From contig NZ_QJRY01000006.1 of NCBI RefSeq assembly GCF_003205195.1, positions 298,268-362,267 of the forward strand: 64,000 nucleotides of DNA. The letters run 5' to 3'. Made by a program: the position numbers and the translations under genes. The number at the start of each line of letters is the position of its first letter. Within the stretch, counting starts at the first letter, position 1. Shown in pieces: positions 8,450 to 26,099 of this stretch. This DNA comes from Peteryoungia wuzhouensis. GTDB taxonomy: Bacteria > Pseudomonadota > Alphaproteobacteria > Rhizobiales > Rhizobiaceae. Under the pieces are notes generated by a model, which ran no database searches, was not told where the DNA came from, and was given only the letters and a program-made list of their open reading frames with translations.

Positions 8450-9411
8450 GGAGTGAGCCAATCGATTCCGCTGGGTGTAACCACTGCTGTTCGGCCGGCG
8501 GCGCGAGCCTGCTGGCTGATTCTTTCCAATTCATAGTAACTGTCGCAGATCTTCACGGCGGAGTAAACGCTGTCACAGATGCAGTCAATCCCCAAACCTA
8601 CAAGAAAATCAACGGAATCCAGGGCTGCGGCGCCTCCGACAACGAGGGGTAGACGCGCCTCTCCACGCAGCTTGCGCACATCCTGGACGAGGCTTTTGAA
8701 TTCGGCCGCCAGGCGTATATTGCTCCAACCGATGCAGGCGATATCGGCACCTTCAAGTGCGCGCCCGAGCGCAGGCGTTTTCGTCGCCGCCGGGTCCAGT
8801 ACCTGGCTTGCCCAACCGAGACTTTCGAAGAGCAACCCGATCAGGTGCGGCATCAGCGTGTGTTGCTCGCCCGATGGCGTCAGGATCAGGGCGCAGGGCG
8901 CCTCTCGCCCGGCGTCGCACAGTTCGAGCGAGAGTGATGTTGCCAATTCCTGCAGTCGCGCGCTGCCAATCGTGACGTCGATGAAATCGCAGTCGTCCGA
9001 CACCCACTCCCTGCCCAGCAGGCGAGCAACCGTCTCGAGGAAAAGGACCTTGACGTAAAAGGGGCGACCGGCTGGCAATTGGTGTTCGAGAAAGGCTCGA
9101 AGAGAGGCGAGGCGGGTACGGGGATTGAGAATAAGAAAACGAAACTCTGCGAGCGCCTTCTCGTAAAGGCGATCGTGCTCCAGCCCCCGGTCGTAACGCG
9201 CCGAAAGCTTCTCGGCCGTCATCGAAGCCACCGTCCCCTCGATCAGGCGACGGAGCTTTTCTCCGTCACTTTGGGTTAGGTATGCTCTCTTGCGCTCCGC
9301 GGCAAGCCTCACGAACGGCTTCAAGCCCTCGCAACGCGACGATTTTGGGTCATTTGGCCAGTTGTTCTCGCCCTGAAGTGATCCGTCAATCATCCCGCGT
9401 GAGCCCCTCAT
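8446..9411 (-). CDS. ppaA: PpaA/AerR-type cobalamin-binding antirepressor
   Basis: PpaA/AerR proteins bind cobalamin and modulate PpsR/CrtJ in response to light and oxygen. The 321-residue protein has a helical N-terminal half and a C-terminal vitamin B12-binding-like domain (from about 170 on) that contains GEQHTLMPHLIGLLFESLGW; its histidine matches the axial cobalamin ligand region of AerR. The gene ends in an ATGA overlap with ppsR, so the antirepressor and repressor are translationally coupled. An alternative ATG 18 bases downstream (9393) also has a GAGGGG site. It is divergent from bchF and shares a PpsR-like palindrome. Confidence 0.9.
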   Translation of the reverse strand: MRGSRGMIDGSLQGENNWPNDPKSSRCEGLKPFVRLAAERKRAYLTQSDGEKLRRLIEGTVASMTAEKLSARYDRGLEHDRLYEKALAEFRFLILNPRTRLASLRAFLEHQLPAGRPFYVKVLFLETVARLLGREWVSDDCDFIDVTIGSARLQELATSLSLELCDAGREAPCALILTPSGEQHTLMPHLIGLLFESLGWASQVLDPAATKTPALGRALEGADIACIGWSNIRLAAEFKSLVQDVRKLRGEARLPLVVGGAAALDSVDFLVGLGIDCICDSVYSAVKICDSYYELERISQQARAAGRTAVVTPSGIDWLTP

Positions 9412-9515
9412 CCGCGAAACCGAACCTGTGCGGCGTCAGGCGTGGACGGTAGGCATCCCGTCAGACGAGCCAGGACAGAATGAACCCAGTTTGTGTTTCT
9501 GTAAATGAAAATATA

Positions 9516-9533
9516 CGTCAACCTAAGTTGACA
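9516..9533. promoter_or_regulatory. PpsR-like operator between ppaA and bchF
   Basis: CGTCAACCTAAGTTGACA differs from TGT-N12-ACA at one outer base. Toward bchF it offers a TTGACA -35 with TAGTCT 18 bases downstream as a possible -10. It could control both divergent genes, giving autoregulation of ppaA-ppsR. Confidence 0.6.
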
Positions 9534-9609
9534 CTTTGATTGTCTGGAGCGTAGTCTTCCGTTAATCCCGATTGCCCTTGGGAGGGGATGGGAGAAGGGA
9601 TGGACTGCC

Positions 9610-17668
<8,059 letters not shown>

Positions 17669-17675
17669 GGTTGTC

Positions 17676-18392
17676 ATGAGCCAGGTCGACTACATCAGAC
17701 GCACCGGGGAAATCGAGCACTACTTCGATCGCACCGCGCTCGATGCGTGGAAGCGTCTGACCGGCGACCAGCCGGTGAGCGGCATTCGCGCGACGGTCCG
17801 CAAGGGTCGGGAAGAAATGCGCGGCACGCTGGCGTCCTGGCTGCCGCAGGATCTCACCGGCTGGCGCATCCTCGATGCAGGCTGCGGCTCCGGCGTTCTC
17901 TCCTTCGAGCTGATTGCACGCGGCGCAGACGTCGTCGGCATCGATCTCTCGGCCCAGATGATTGCCCATGCCCGCCAGCGTGCGCATGAGCTCGAAGCCT
18001 CCCATGGACGTTTCAAGGGTTCGGTCACCTTCCACAGCGGCGATATGCTCGATCCGCGTCACGGTCGCTTCGATGCGGTGGTCGCAATGGATGTGCTGAT
18101 CCATTACCGCCCGGCAGACGCCGTTCGCGTGCTTCACACCCTGGCCGAGCGCACCTCGCGGCAGATGATCTTCACGCTGGCGCCGGGATCCCGCCTGCTG
18201 CGGGCCATGCTGGCTGCGGGCAAGGTTTTCCCGCGCGGCAATCGCGCACCGGCGATCTATCCGGTCGATCCGTCACGCCTGGTCGCCGAGATGCTGCATC
18301 ATCCCGAGTTTTCCCACTGGCAGTCCGGCCGCAGCCACAAGGTCGCCGTCGGTTTCTACACATCGCAGGCCATGGAGGTGATCCGGTCATGA
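17676..18392 (+). CDS. bchM: Magnesium-protoporphyrin IX O-methyltransferase
   Basis: BchM transfers a methyl group from S-adenosylmethionine to the C13 propionate of Mg-protoporphyrin IX. The 238-residue protein has the SAM motif LDAGCGSGVLSFEL near 65-78 and the C-terminal sequence SHKVAVGFYTSQAMEVIR typical of the family. It sits seven bases after bchL, and its stop overlaps the next ATG (lhaA). Confidence 0.96.
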   Translation: MSQVDYIRRTGEIEHYFDRTALDAWKRLTGDQPVSGIRATVRKGREEMRGTLASWLPQDLTGWRILDAGCGSGVLSFELIARGADVVGIDLSAQMIAHARQRAHELEASHGRFKGSVTFHSGDMLDPRHGRFDAVVAMDVLIHYRPADAVRVLHTLAERTSRQMIFTLAPGSRLLRAMLAAGKVFPRGNRAPAIYPVDPSRLVAEMLHHPEFSHWQSGRSHKVAVGFYTSQAMEVIRS

Positions 18393-19828
18393 CGATCGCT
18401 GCCGCCAACCGCAAGATGATCGCGTTCTGGCAGAGGGTCGGAACGAGATTCATGCCGTTTGCGGATGCGGCAACCGCTGAAATGCCCTTGTCGCGGTTGT
18501 TGCGGTTGGCGCTGTTCCAGGTCTCTGCCGGATGCGTGCTTGTTCTCCTGACCGGCACGCTGAACCGTGTTCTGATCGTCGAACTCGGCGTTTCCGTCGC
18601 GCTTGTCTCGGCGGTGGTCGCCATTCCGGTTCTCGTCGCTCCGCTTCGGCTGCTCTTCGGTTTCCGGTCCGACACCTACAAATCCGTGCTGGGCTGGCGG
18701 CGTGTTCCCTATGTCTGGCTCGGCAGCCTGCTGCAGTTCGGCGGCCTCGCGATCATGCCGTTTGCGCTGCTTCTCCTGCAGTCGCAGACCGTCGGGCCTG
18801 AATGGGCGGGGGCTGCCGGTGCAAGCCTTGCCTTCATTCTCACCGGCTTCGGCATGCATATGTCGCAGACGGCAGGGCTGGCGCTCGCCAGCGACCTCGT
18901 GCCGGAGGAGAAACGCCCGCGGGTCGTGGCGCTTCTCTATTTCATGCTTTTGGCTGGCATGATCGGCGCTTCCAGCTTCTATAGCATCTTCCTCGTCGAT
19001 TTCTCGCCGAAGCTTCTGATCCAGGTCATCCAGGGCACGGCACTCCTGACCATCGTCATCAATGTCATCGCGATCTGGAAGCAGGAACCGCGCGACGTCC
19101 GCCGCACCGCCGTCGACCGGGATCTGTCGAGCTTCTTCGACGCACTAGACGATTACCGCAGTGCCCCCGGCGTGATGCGGCTGCTGTTGGCGGTCGCCAT
19201 CGGATCGGCCGCCTTTTCCATGCAGGATATCCTGCTTGAACCTTATGGAGGCGAAATTCTGGGGCTGTCCGTCGGTGAGACCACGCGTCTGACCGGGCTT
19301 TGGGCCTTCGGCACGATGATCGGCTTCGCCTGGGCGGCTCATAGCCTGCAGCATGGTGCGCAGATGTATCGGATCGCTGCGCGTGGCCTGCTGATCGGGA
19401 TCTGTGCCTTCTCCGCCGTCATCTTTGCGGAGCCCCTACAAATCAATGCGCTCTTCCATCTCGGCGCCTTCGGTATCGGTCTGGGCGGCGGTCTGTTCGC
19501 GGTCGGCACCATGCTGGCCGCGATGGGCATCACCGAGCGCTCCGACAGCGGCCTTGTCGTCGGTGCCTGGGGTGCCGTGCAGGCAACCGCGATCGGGGCG
19601 GCCATGCTTGCCGGCGGTGTCATCAAAAACACGATCAATGCGTTCGCCGTAAACGGCTCCCTGGGGGAAGCCATGACGACCCCGGCGGCGGGTTACGTTG
19701 TCGTCTACAGCTTTGAAATCATTCTCCTCTTCCTGTGCCTGGCTGTCTTGGGTCCGCTCACCGGCCGGCGCTATCAGAGGGACTATCTGCAGGACATGCG
19801 TTTTGGATTGGCGGAACTGCCCGGCTGA
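18389..19828 (+). CDS. lhaA: Light-harvesting 1 assembly protein (PucC/LhaA family)
   Basis: LhaA is a PucC-family membrane protein that promotes assembly of the LH1 antenna. The 479-residue product has about twelve hydrophobic segments and conserved sequences such as GTLNRVLIVELGV and FRSDTYKSVLGWRRVPYVW. It follows bchM with an ATGA overlap and precedes puhA, the standard place for lhaA. It is paralogous to the bch2-type gene near the start of the window. Confidence 0.95.
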   Translation: MTIAAANRKMIAFWQRVGTRFMPFADAATAEMPLSRLLRLALFQVSAGCVLVLLTGTLNRVLIVELGVSVALVSAVVAIPVLVAPLRLLFGFRSDTYKSVLGWRRVPYVWLGSLLQFGGLAIMPFALLLLQSQTVGPEWAGAAGASLAFILTGFGMHMSQTAGLALASDLVPEEKRPRVVALLYFMLLAGMIGASSFYSIFLVDFSPKLLIQVIQGTALLTIVINVIAIWKQEPRDVRRTAVDRDLSSFFDALDDYRSAPGVMRLLLAVAIGSAAFSMQDILLEPYGGEILGLSVGETTRLTGLWAFGTMIGFAWAAHSLQHGAQMYRIAARGLLIGICAFSAVIFAEPLQINALFHLGAFGIGLGGGLFAVGTMLAAMGITERSDSGLVVGAWGAVQATAIGAAMLAGGVIKNTINAFAVNGSLGEAMTTPAAGYVVVYSFEIILLFLCLAVLGPLTGRRYQRDYLQDMRFGLAELPG

Positions 19829-19864
19829 TGGCCGGCGGAAACGCTCTACACTGGAGGGTCTGAT

Positions 19865-20644
19865 ATGACCGGGTCGCTGGTTGGGAATATCGATGTCGCA
19901 CAAGTGGTGCTCTACGCGTTCTGGATCTTCTTCGCAGGTCTGATCTGGTATCTGCGCCAGGAAGACCGCCGGGAGGGTTATCCGCTCGAAGAGGATGTCT
20001 CGGGCCGCTACAACAAGAGCCCCTGGCTCTTCGTGCCGCCGAAGAAGACCTTCGTGTTGCCGCATGGTCAGGGCATCAAGCAGGTGCCCGATCTGAAGCG
20101 TGACACCCGCACTTTCGCCAGCCGCCGTATCGCTCCGGCTCCCGGCTATCCATCCGAGCCGGTCGGCAATCCGCTGCTCGCAGGCATAGGCCCCGGTTCC
20201 TGGGCGGAGCGTTCCGACAAACCTGATGTCACGGCCCACGGCGATGCCCGTATCGTGCCGATGCGTGTGGCCGAAGGCTTCGGGCTTGCTGAAGGGGCCG
20301 TTGATCCGCGTGGCCTCGCCGTGCTCGGCTGCGATCGTCAGGTTGCCGGCACCGTTAAAGACGTCTGGATAGATCGTGCCGAACATCTCATCCGCTATTA
20401 CGAAGTAGAGCTAGGCGCCGGTGGCAGGACTGTGCTTCTGCCCAACAACTTCGTCGTTTTCCAGACCGGCCGCGGCAATGTCCGGTCTCTCTATGTGCAT
20501 GCCATCACTGCAGCACAGTTCGCCGATGTGCCAGCAACCGCTCGCCCCGAACTCGTGACCCTGCTCGAGGAAGACAAGATTGCCGCCTATTTCGGCGCCG
20601 GTCTCCTTTATGCGGATCGCCTGCGTCAGGAGCCGCTGCTGTGA
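19865..20644 (+). CDS. puhA: Reaction centre subunit H
   Basis: PuhA caps the reaction-centre L and M subunits on the cytoplasmic side and guides protons to the QB site. The 259-residue protein has one N-terminal membrane helix (VVLYAFWIFFAGLIWYL, about 14-30), then RQEDRREGYPLE and a soluble PRC-barrel domain. A GGAGGG site precedes the ATG. The stop overlaps the GTG start of puhB. Confidence 0.97.
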   Translation: MTGSLVGNIDVAQVVLYAFWIFFAGLIWYLRQEDRREGYPLEEDVSGRYNKSPWLFVPPKKTFVLPHGQGIKQVPDLKRDTRTFASRRIAPAPGYPSEPVGNPLLAGIGPGSWAERSDKPDVTAHGDARIVPMRVAEGFGLAEGAVDPRGLAVLGCDRQVAGTVKDVWIDRAEHLIRYYEVELGAGGRTVLLPNNFVVFQTGRGNVRSLYVHAITAAQFADVPATARPELVTLLEEDKIAAYFGAGLLYADRLRQEPLL

Positions 20645-21315
20645 GCCAGTTCGTCATCAAAGAACACGAAATCGAGCCGCTGCCGGGGCTTCCCGGCGTG
20701 CCGCCGGCTGGCGAGGTTATCCTCTGGCAGGGGCGGCCGTCTTCGGCCCTCGTTGCCCGCCACCTTCTGAAGGTCCGCTGGATCGTTGGCTACTTCCTGA
20801 TCCTCGCCGGCTGGGCGGTGATCGCCGGTGTGAACGATGGTCAGCCTGCGGGCGGCATCCTCTTTTCGGTCGCGGTCCTCACCGCCTTGTCCGGCGTCCT
20901 GATCGGCATGATCGAGCTTTTCGCCTGGTCTGTCGAAAGGACCACGCTCTACACCATCACCACGGAGCGCATCGTCATGCGTTTTGGCGTCGCCATCTCG
21001 ATGACGCTCAATCTGCCCTTCCGCCAGATCAACAGCGTGGCCCTTGCCCGGATCGGTGGGAAGACTGGGATGATTGCCATCGGCCTTCTGCCGGAACAGC
21101 GGATCTCCTGGTTGATCCAGTGGCCGCATGTGCGTGGCTTTCGTTTCTCCAGGCCGGAACCGAGCCTGATCTACCTGCCGGACGCGGAGAAGGTCGCGAG
21201 CGTGCTGTCGGCAGCGATTGGCCAGTATCGCGGCGCTCGCGCCGAACAGCCGCGCATCATCGTCCAGGACACGGCGACCGGCGCCTTGCCGCCGTCCGTC
21301 GTTGCGGCGGAATAG
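20641..21315 (+). CDS. puhB: Photosynthetic complex assembly protein PuhB
   Basis: PuhB is a membrane protein needed for efficient reaction-centre assembly in Rhodobacter. The 224-residue product has two hydrophobic helices near 45-100 followed by a PH-like domain with TLYTITTERIVMRFG. The start is GTG in a GTGA overlap with the puhA stop. Confidence 0.92.
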   Translation: MSQFVIKEHEIEPLPGLPGVPPAGEVILWQGRPSSALVARHLLKVRWIVGYFLILAGWAVIAGVNDGQPAGGILFSVAVLTALSGVLIGMIELFAWSVERTTLYTITTERIVMRFGVAISMTLNLPFRQINSVALARIGGKTGMIAIGLLPEQRISWLIQWPHVRGFRFSRPEPSLIYLPDAEKVASVLSAAIGQYRGARAEQPRIIVQDTATGALPPSVVAAE

Positions 21316-21324
21316 GAGAGCAAC

Positions 21325-21819
21325 ATGGGATCGGCCTCGCATCTCGGCTACTGGGCGGACCGCAAGGGCAAGGCAACAAACCGCCTGCCGCGCGGGTTGT
21401 TTTTCGGCCTCATCGGTCTTCTCGCCTTCACGGCGGGGGCTATCGTGTTTGGTCAGACAACCGGGCTCGGGCTGGTCAAGCAGCAGCTGGGTGCGCCGGT
21501 CGCCATGCGGGATGTCATGATCACGCGGAGCATGTCTGACTTTGTTGTCGTTACAGACCTCCAAACACGTCAGCAAATTGCAAGCTTTGGCCCACAGGCC
21601 GGTGGATTCGTCCGCGGCTCGCTTCGCGCCTTCGAGCGCATGCGTCAAGTGGCCAAGGTGCCGTTCGACACGCCTTATCGGCTGATCAAGTGGGAGGCCG
21701 GTGCGGTCAGCCTGTCCGATACGGGCACCGGCGAACGGATCTATCTCGATGCCTTTGGTCCCGACAACGTGGCCGCATTTGAAGCCCTTCTGGGCTCACA
21801 GGGAGGAGAAAACCAATGA
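21325..21819 (+). CDS. puhC: Photosynthetic complex assembly protein PuhC
   Basis: PuhC is a single-pass membrane protein that affects reaction-centre and LH1 amounts. The 164-residue product has one N-terminal membrane helix (about 22-45) and a periplasmic domain with LTDLQTRQ-like and GFVRGSLR sequence seen in PuhC proteins. AGGAGA precedes the ATG, and the stop overlaps the next gene. Confidence 0.88.
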   Translation: MGSASHLGYWADRKGKATNRLPRGLFFGLIGLLAFTAGAIVFGQTTGLGLVKQQLGAPVAMRDVMITRSMSDFVVVTDLQTRQQIASFGPQAGGFVRGSLRAFERMRQVAKVPFDTPYRLIKWEAGAVSLSDTGTGERIYLDAFGPDNVAAFEALLGSQGGENQ

Positions 21820-22121
21820 ACCCGGTCTTTGCCTTGATGCGACGGAAGGAGACGGTCGATTGCACCGTCGAGATCAACAACACCTTCGAGGCGCTTGGTG
21901 CGCACTTGAGGTTCGACAACGGTATCGTGGTGCATCCCGGTGACGAGGTGCTGGTGCACGGCGCGCCTGTCCAGATTCCCTACGGGTCCAGCCAGAACTT
22001 CCGCCGCAAGGCGACGATCACCCGTGCCGGTGCGATCGAGCGTGCCTGGATCCGCGCAACTGGCGATCTCGACATGATGGAATTGTGCGAATTCAGCTTC
22101 ACCGAGAGGGCACTGTCATGA
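21816..22121 (+). CDS. Conserved small PGC protein between puhC and acsF
   Basis: A 101-residue soluble-looking protein with no clear membrane helix. It is positioned where many alphaproteobacterial PGCs have an uncharacterised small ORF between puhC and acsF. GGAGGAG precedes the ATG, which overlaps the puhC stop; its own stop overlaps acsF. The sequence includes VEINNTFEALGAHLRF and a GDEVLVHG segment. No catalytic motif is evident. Co-translation with acsF suggests a link to cyclase or reaction-centre assembly, but this is inference. Confidence 0.8.
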   Translation: MNPVFALMRRKETVDCTVEINNTFEALGAHLRFDNGIVVHPGDEVLVHGAPVQIPYGSSQNFRRKATITRAGAIERAWIRATGDLDMMELCEFSFTERALS

Positions 22122-23227
22122 ACAACCACGTTTCGCCTGCTGATCTCTCCGATCACGAGCCGACCGTCGCGGAACGCATGGCCGGGGTCAATGACACGAC
22201 CCGCAGCGCGCTCGTCTCAACCATGCTGACACCGCGCTTCTACACCACCGACTTCGACGAGATGGACAAGATCAATGTCGAACCGGTGCGTGCAGAATGG
22301 GATGCGCTGATCGCGCAGATGAAGAGCGATCCGAACCGCGGCCATTTCAAGCGGAACGAGCAGTGGGACGATATCGACATCGACGGCCTGCCGGACGATC
22401 TGCGCGAGGAGTTCATCGACTTCCTCGTCTCTTCGCTCACCTCCGAGTTCTCGGGCTGCGTGCTCTACAAGGAGATGAAGCGGCGCGGCAAGAACCAGGA
22501 GATTTGCGAGCTGTTCGGTTACATGAGCCGGGACGAGTCCCGCCATGCCGGCTTCATCAACGATGCTCTGAAGGATTTTGGCATCGGCGTGAACATGGGC
22601 TTCCTGGCCAAGGCCAAGAAATACACCTTCTTCAAGCCGAAATTCATCTATTATGCCACCTATCTCTCCGAGAAGATCGGCTATGCCCGCTACATCACCA
22701 TCTTCCGGCACCTCGAAAAGCATCCGGATAAGCGCTTCCACCCGATCTTCAAGTGGTTCCGCGAATGGTGCAATGACGAGTTCTCCCATGGCGAGGCCTT
22801 CTCGCTGATCATCCGCTCCGACAAGCGGCTGATGGAAGGCATCAACAAGTACTGGATCAAGTTCTTCCTCTTGGCCGTTTTCGCCACCATGTATGTGCGC
22901 GACCACATGCGGCCGGCTTTCCACAAGGGTCTCGGCGTCGACATCGACGATTACGACATGAAGGTCTTCCGGCTGACGAGCGAGATCTCCCGCCAGTGCT
23001 TCCCGCTCGTGCTCGACCTCGACAATCCGGCCCTGCATGAAGGCTTCCGCCGCATGGAGCGGATCAATCGCAAGGTCATGGCGGCCGATGCGAAGGGTGG
23101 CCTTTCGGGCAAGATCGCCAAGGGCTTCTGGTCGGCTGCCGCAGCGGTCAATTTTGTCAGGATGTATGCCATCCCTACGAAGTCGAACGCCATTCCCGCC
23201 ACGTCCCGCCTGCAGCCGGTCTGGTGA
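22118..23227 (+). CDS. acsF: Aerobic Mg-protoporphyrin IX monomethyl ester cyclase
   Basis: AcsF is the oxygen-dependent di-iron enzyme that forms ring E of bacteriochlorophyll. The 369-residue protein has ferritin-like iron-ligand motifs: EFIDFLVSSLTSEFSGC, DESRHAGF and NDEFSHGEAF. The ATG overlaps the preceding stop; an upstream in-frame ATG adds 11 residues. No oxygen-independent cyclase gene (bchE) is visible in the window, so pigment synthesis appears to need oxygen. Confidence 0.97.
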   Translation: MNNHVSPADLSDHEPTVAERMAGVNDTTRSALVSTMLTPRFYTTDFDEMDKINVEPVRAEWDALIAQMKSDPNRGHFKRNEQWDDIDIDGLPDDLREEFIDFLVSSLTSEFSGCVLYKEMKRRGKNQEICELFGYMSRDESRHAGFINDALKDFGIGVNMGFLAKAKKYTFFKPKFIYYATYLSEKIGYARYITIFRHLEKHPDKRFHPIFKWFREWCNDEFSHGEAFSLIIRSDKRLMEGINKYWIKFFLLAVFATMYVRDHMRPAFHKGLGVDIDDYDMKVFRLTSEISRQCFPLVLDLDNPALHEGFRRMERINRKVMAADAKGGLSGKIAKGFWSAAAAVNFVRMYAIPTKSNAIPATSRLQPVW

Positions 23228-23237
23228 GGAGATTGCG

Positions 23238-24137
23238 ATGACCCTCACGCACCCGCTCGCCGTCGTTTTGGTCGCCATCTCGGTATGGTGGCTTTCGACC
23301 GGGCTGGTGCTTGCCATGGTCAATCGTTCCGACGGGCCGCGGGGCAGGGGGCTGACCCTGATGGCGCTGATGACGATCGTCGGGGTCTTTGGCTTCATTC
23401 TCATGCTCTGGGGCGCTCGGGAACCAACGGTGCTCGGCTCCTATGTCGGCTTCTTCGGTGCCCTCCTCGTCTGGGCCTGGCACGAGGCGGCCTTCCTGAC
23501 AGGGATACTGACAGGACGGCGAACAGGCGAGTGCCCACCGGGCTTGACAGGCTTTAGCCGTTTTCGAGCTGCCTGGGAGGCGGTCAGCGATCATGAGATC
23601 GCCATTCTGGTGACGGCGATCGCGCTGTGGCTCGCGCTCGACGGTTCCGCCAATCTCTTTGGCCTTGCCGCTTTCGGCCTGCTCTGGGGCATGCGCATTT
23701 CCGCCAAGCTGGTGATCTTCCTCGGTGCGCCCCATGCGGTCAGCGAGTTGATGCCGAAAGGCATTCGGCATCTCAAGAGCTATTTCAAGACCGATCGGAT
23801 GACGCCGCTGTTTCCGATCTTCCTGGCGATCGCAGCCGGTCTCTTTGCCGTTCTCGTGGTCGGGGCCAGCAGGGCGACCCAGGCCCATTCGGTTGTCGGC
23901 CACACGCTGCTCGCAACCTTCATGGCGCTCGCCATCGTCGAACATCTCGTTCTCGTGCTTCCCGTTTCCGATACGGCGCTTTGGCGTTGGGCGATGGCGC
24001 GGCAGGATCGGGGCAATCTTGCCATTCGCTCTGCGGCGGATGGCGCATCCGCACTCAAGGAGGGTGGGCCTGGGTCCGTACCGCACACCTCCTGGACGAC
24101 AATTGCACAAGACACGATCGGGAAGAGGAAAGACTGA
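23238..24137 (+). CDS. puhE: PuhE family membrane protein
   Basis: PuhE is a polytopic membrane protein that influences reaction-centre and bacteriochlorophyll levels in Rhodobacter; its biochemical role is unknown. The 299-residue product has about seven hydrophobic helices and the sequence [13 protein letters not shown] typical of the family (DUF3623). AGGAG precedes the ATG. The stop overlaps hemA as TGATG. Confidence 0.9.
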   Translation: MTLTHPLAVVLVAISVWWLSTGLVLAMVNRSDGPRGRGLTLMALMTIVGVFGFILMLWGAREPTVLGSYVGFFGALLVWAWHEAAFLTGILTGRRTGECPPGLTGFSRFRAAWEAVSDHEIAILVTAIALWLALDGSANLFGLAAFGLLWGMRISAKLVIFLGAPHAVSELMPKGIRHLKSYFKTDRMTPLFPIFLAIAAGLFAVLVVGASRATQAHSVVGHTLLATFMALAIVEHLVLVLPVSDTALWRWAMARQDRGNLAIRSAADGASALKEGGPGSVPHTSWTTIAQDTIGKRKD

Positions 24138-25354
24138 TGACTGTTTTTCAGCACATGGAAGAGGCGCTCGCCGGCCTGCACACTGCTGGCAATTACCGGG
24201 TGTTTGCGGATCTGGAGCGTCACTGCTCGGCCTTTCCGAAAGCTTCGTTCCACAACGGTGACGGGACGGCGCGCGATGTCACCGTCTGGTGTTCGAACGA
24301 TTATCTCGGCATGGGGCAGAACCCGCTCGTGACCGAACGCATGATCGAGGTCGTGCGCAAATGCGGCGCCGGCGCCGGTGGTACGCGCAACATCTCCGGC
24401 ACGAACCACTATCATGTCCTGCTTGAGCGCGAGCTCGCCGATCTGCATGGCAAGGAAGGCGCGCTGATCTTCACCTCGGGCTATGTGTCAAACTGGGCAG
24501 CGCTCGGGACGCTGCTTGCCAAGATCCCGGGCATCATCTGCTATTCGGACTCGCTCAATCATGCCTCGATGATCGAGGGCATTCGCCATTCGCGCTGCAT
24601 CAAGCGGCAGTTCCGTCATAACGACTACAAGCATTTGCGCGAATTGATGGCGGCGGATGATCCAGCCGCCCCAAAGCTCGTCGCCTTCGAAAGCGTCTAT
24701 TCGATGGATGGTGACATCTCGCCGATCAAGGAGATCTGCGATGTGGCCGATCAGTTTGGCGCCATAACCTACCTCGATGAAGTGCATGCGGTCGGCATGT
24801 ACGGGCCGCGCGGTGGCGGTGTCGCCGAACGCGAGGGACTGATGGACCGATTGACCGTCATCGAGGGCACTCTGGGCAAAGCCTTTGGCGTCATGGGCGG
24901 CTATATCACCGGCCCGGCTGTTCTGATCGACTTCGTCCGCTCTTTTGCCTCTGGCTTCATCTTCACCACCGCCATCCCGCCGGCATTGGCAGCCGGTGCA
25001 ACTGCGTCGATCCGCCACCTGAAGGAAAGCAGTTTTGAACGCCATATGCATCAGGCAACTGTTGCCAAGGTGCGGCGGGCGCTGGATGTGCGAGGTATTC
25101 CCCATATGCACAATCCCAGCCACATCGTGCCCGTGATGGTCGGCAATGCGGCGAAGTGCAAGTGGATTTCGGACGTGCTGCTCGATGATTTCGGCATCTA
25201 TGTGCAGCCGATCAACTATCCGACGGTTGCAGTCGGCAAAGAGCGTCTGCGCATCACCCCGACGCCGCTGCATACCGATGCCGATATCGGGCATCTTGCC
25301 GAAGCACTCTGTTCGCTCTGGTCGAAGTGCGCGCTGGCGAGAGCGGTTGCTTAA
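24137..25354 (+). CDS. hemA: 5-aminolevulinate synthase
   Basis: HemA condenses glycine and succinyl-CoA to 5-aminolevulinate, the first committed tetrapyrrole step in alphaproteobacteria, using PLP. The 405-residue length is normal. The PLP-lysine lies in GTLGKAFG (about 245-252) and [14 protein letters not shown] (about 76-89) is conserved. The start overlaps the puhE stop, placing precursor synthesis in the photosynthesis superoperon. A second hemA for housekeeping heme is likely elsewhere. Confidence 0.97.
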   Translation: MTVFQHMEEALAGLHTAGNYRVFADLERHCSAFPKASFHNGDGTARDVTVWCSNDYLGMGQNPLVTERMIEVVRKCGAGAGGTRNISGTNHYHVLLERELADLHGKEGALIFTSGYVSNWAALGTLLAKIPGIICYSDSLNHASMIEGIRHSRCIKRQFRHNDYKHLRELMAADDPAAPKLVAFESVYSMDGDISPIKEICDVADQFGAITYLDEVHAVGMYGPRGGGVAEREGLMDRLTVIEGTLGKAFGVMGGYITGPAVLIDFVRSFASGFIFTTAIPPALAAGATASIRHLKESSFERHMHQATVAKVRRALDVRGIPHMHNPSHIVPVMVGNAAKCKWISDVLLDDFGIYVQPINYPTVAVGKERLRITPTPLHTDADIGHLAEALCSLWSKCALARAVA

Positions 25355-25408
25355 GCGCGGCAAAGGCCTTATCGGCTTGCCACAAAGACAGTTCAGGATG
25401 CTCCAGGC

Positions 25409-25942
25409 ATGACGGACAGCATAATGATCCCGGCGATCGCCGGTGACGGATCGCTTTATCCCATCGAGAAGATGCAGGCGCATCTCGACGGTCAGTTGCA
25501 TCTGGCCGTGTCTGTCTTTGTCTTCGATGGCGACCTGCTTTTGATCCAGAAGCGTGCTTCAACGAAATATCATTGTGCCGGCCTTTGGGCGAACACCTGC
25601 TGCACGCATCCGCACTGGGACGAAACGGTCGAGGATTGCGCCGAGCGGCGTCTGTCGGAGGAACTCGGTTTTACGGTCCCGCTGACACGTCACCAGACAG
25701 TCGAATACGCGGCTGATGTTGGCGAGGGGCTGAAAGAACATGAACGCGTGACCCTGTTCAGCGCCAGGGTGGACAGGCGGACGCTTCACGTCGAGCCTGT
25801 CGCAGGCGAAGTGGAAGAGGTTTGCTGGATCGCGCCCGGCCAGCTTGCGCGCCAGGTGCGCGAGCGCCCGGAGGACTTCACGCCCTGGTTCCGGATCTAT
25901 CTGCAGCGCTTCCCGGGGCTGAGCTTCGCAGACGCGGCCTGA
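25409..25942 (+). CDS. idi: Isopentenyl-diphosphate delta-isomerase, type I
   Basis: Idi interconverts isopentenyl and dimethylallyl diphosphate for carotenoid and phytol synthesis. The 177-residue Nudix-fold protein has the catalytic NTCCTHPHWDET (about 62-73) with the active cysteine, a Nudix-like CAERRLSEELGF, and EEVCWI further on. It is the last gene of the plus-strand superoperon, 54 bases after hemA. The Shine-Dalgarno match is weak. Confidence 0.95.
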   Translation: MTDSIMIPAIAGDGSLYPIEKMQAHLDGQLHLAVSVFVFDGDLLLIQKRASTKYHCAGLWANTCCTHPHWDETVEDCAERRLSEELGFTVPLTRHQTVEYAADVGEGLKEHERVTLFSARVDRRTLHVEPVAGEVEEVCWIAPGQLARQVRERPEDFTPWFRIYLQRFPGLSFADAA

Positions 25943-26044
25943 AACCTCCGGAGACAACGTTCGTGATGGATCGGCCGGCATATGCCGAGTCCGGTCTCCC
26001 GTTTGGCTGACTTGCTCTGCTCCGGACCAAACCATCATGTCGAC

Positions 26045-26071
26045 AAAAAAAGGGGCGCCCGAGAGCTCCCC
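26045..26071 (-). terminator. Intrinsic terminator after pufC
   Basis: Read on the minus strand, a GGGG/CCCC-based hairpin (26052-26071) is followed by seven U residues (26045-26051), 29 bases after the pufC stop. On the plus strand the same hairpin is followed by a pyrimidine-rich run and could also slow transcription past idi. Confidence 0.75.
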
Positions 26072-26099
26072 TTCTTCTTGCGGCCCGCCTTGGGAGAGC

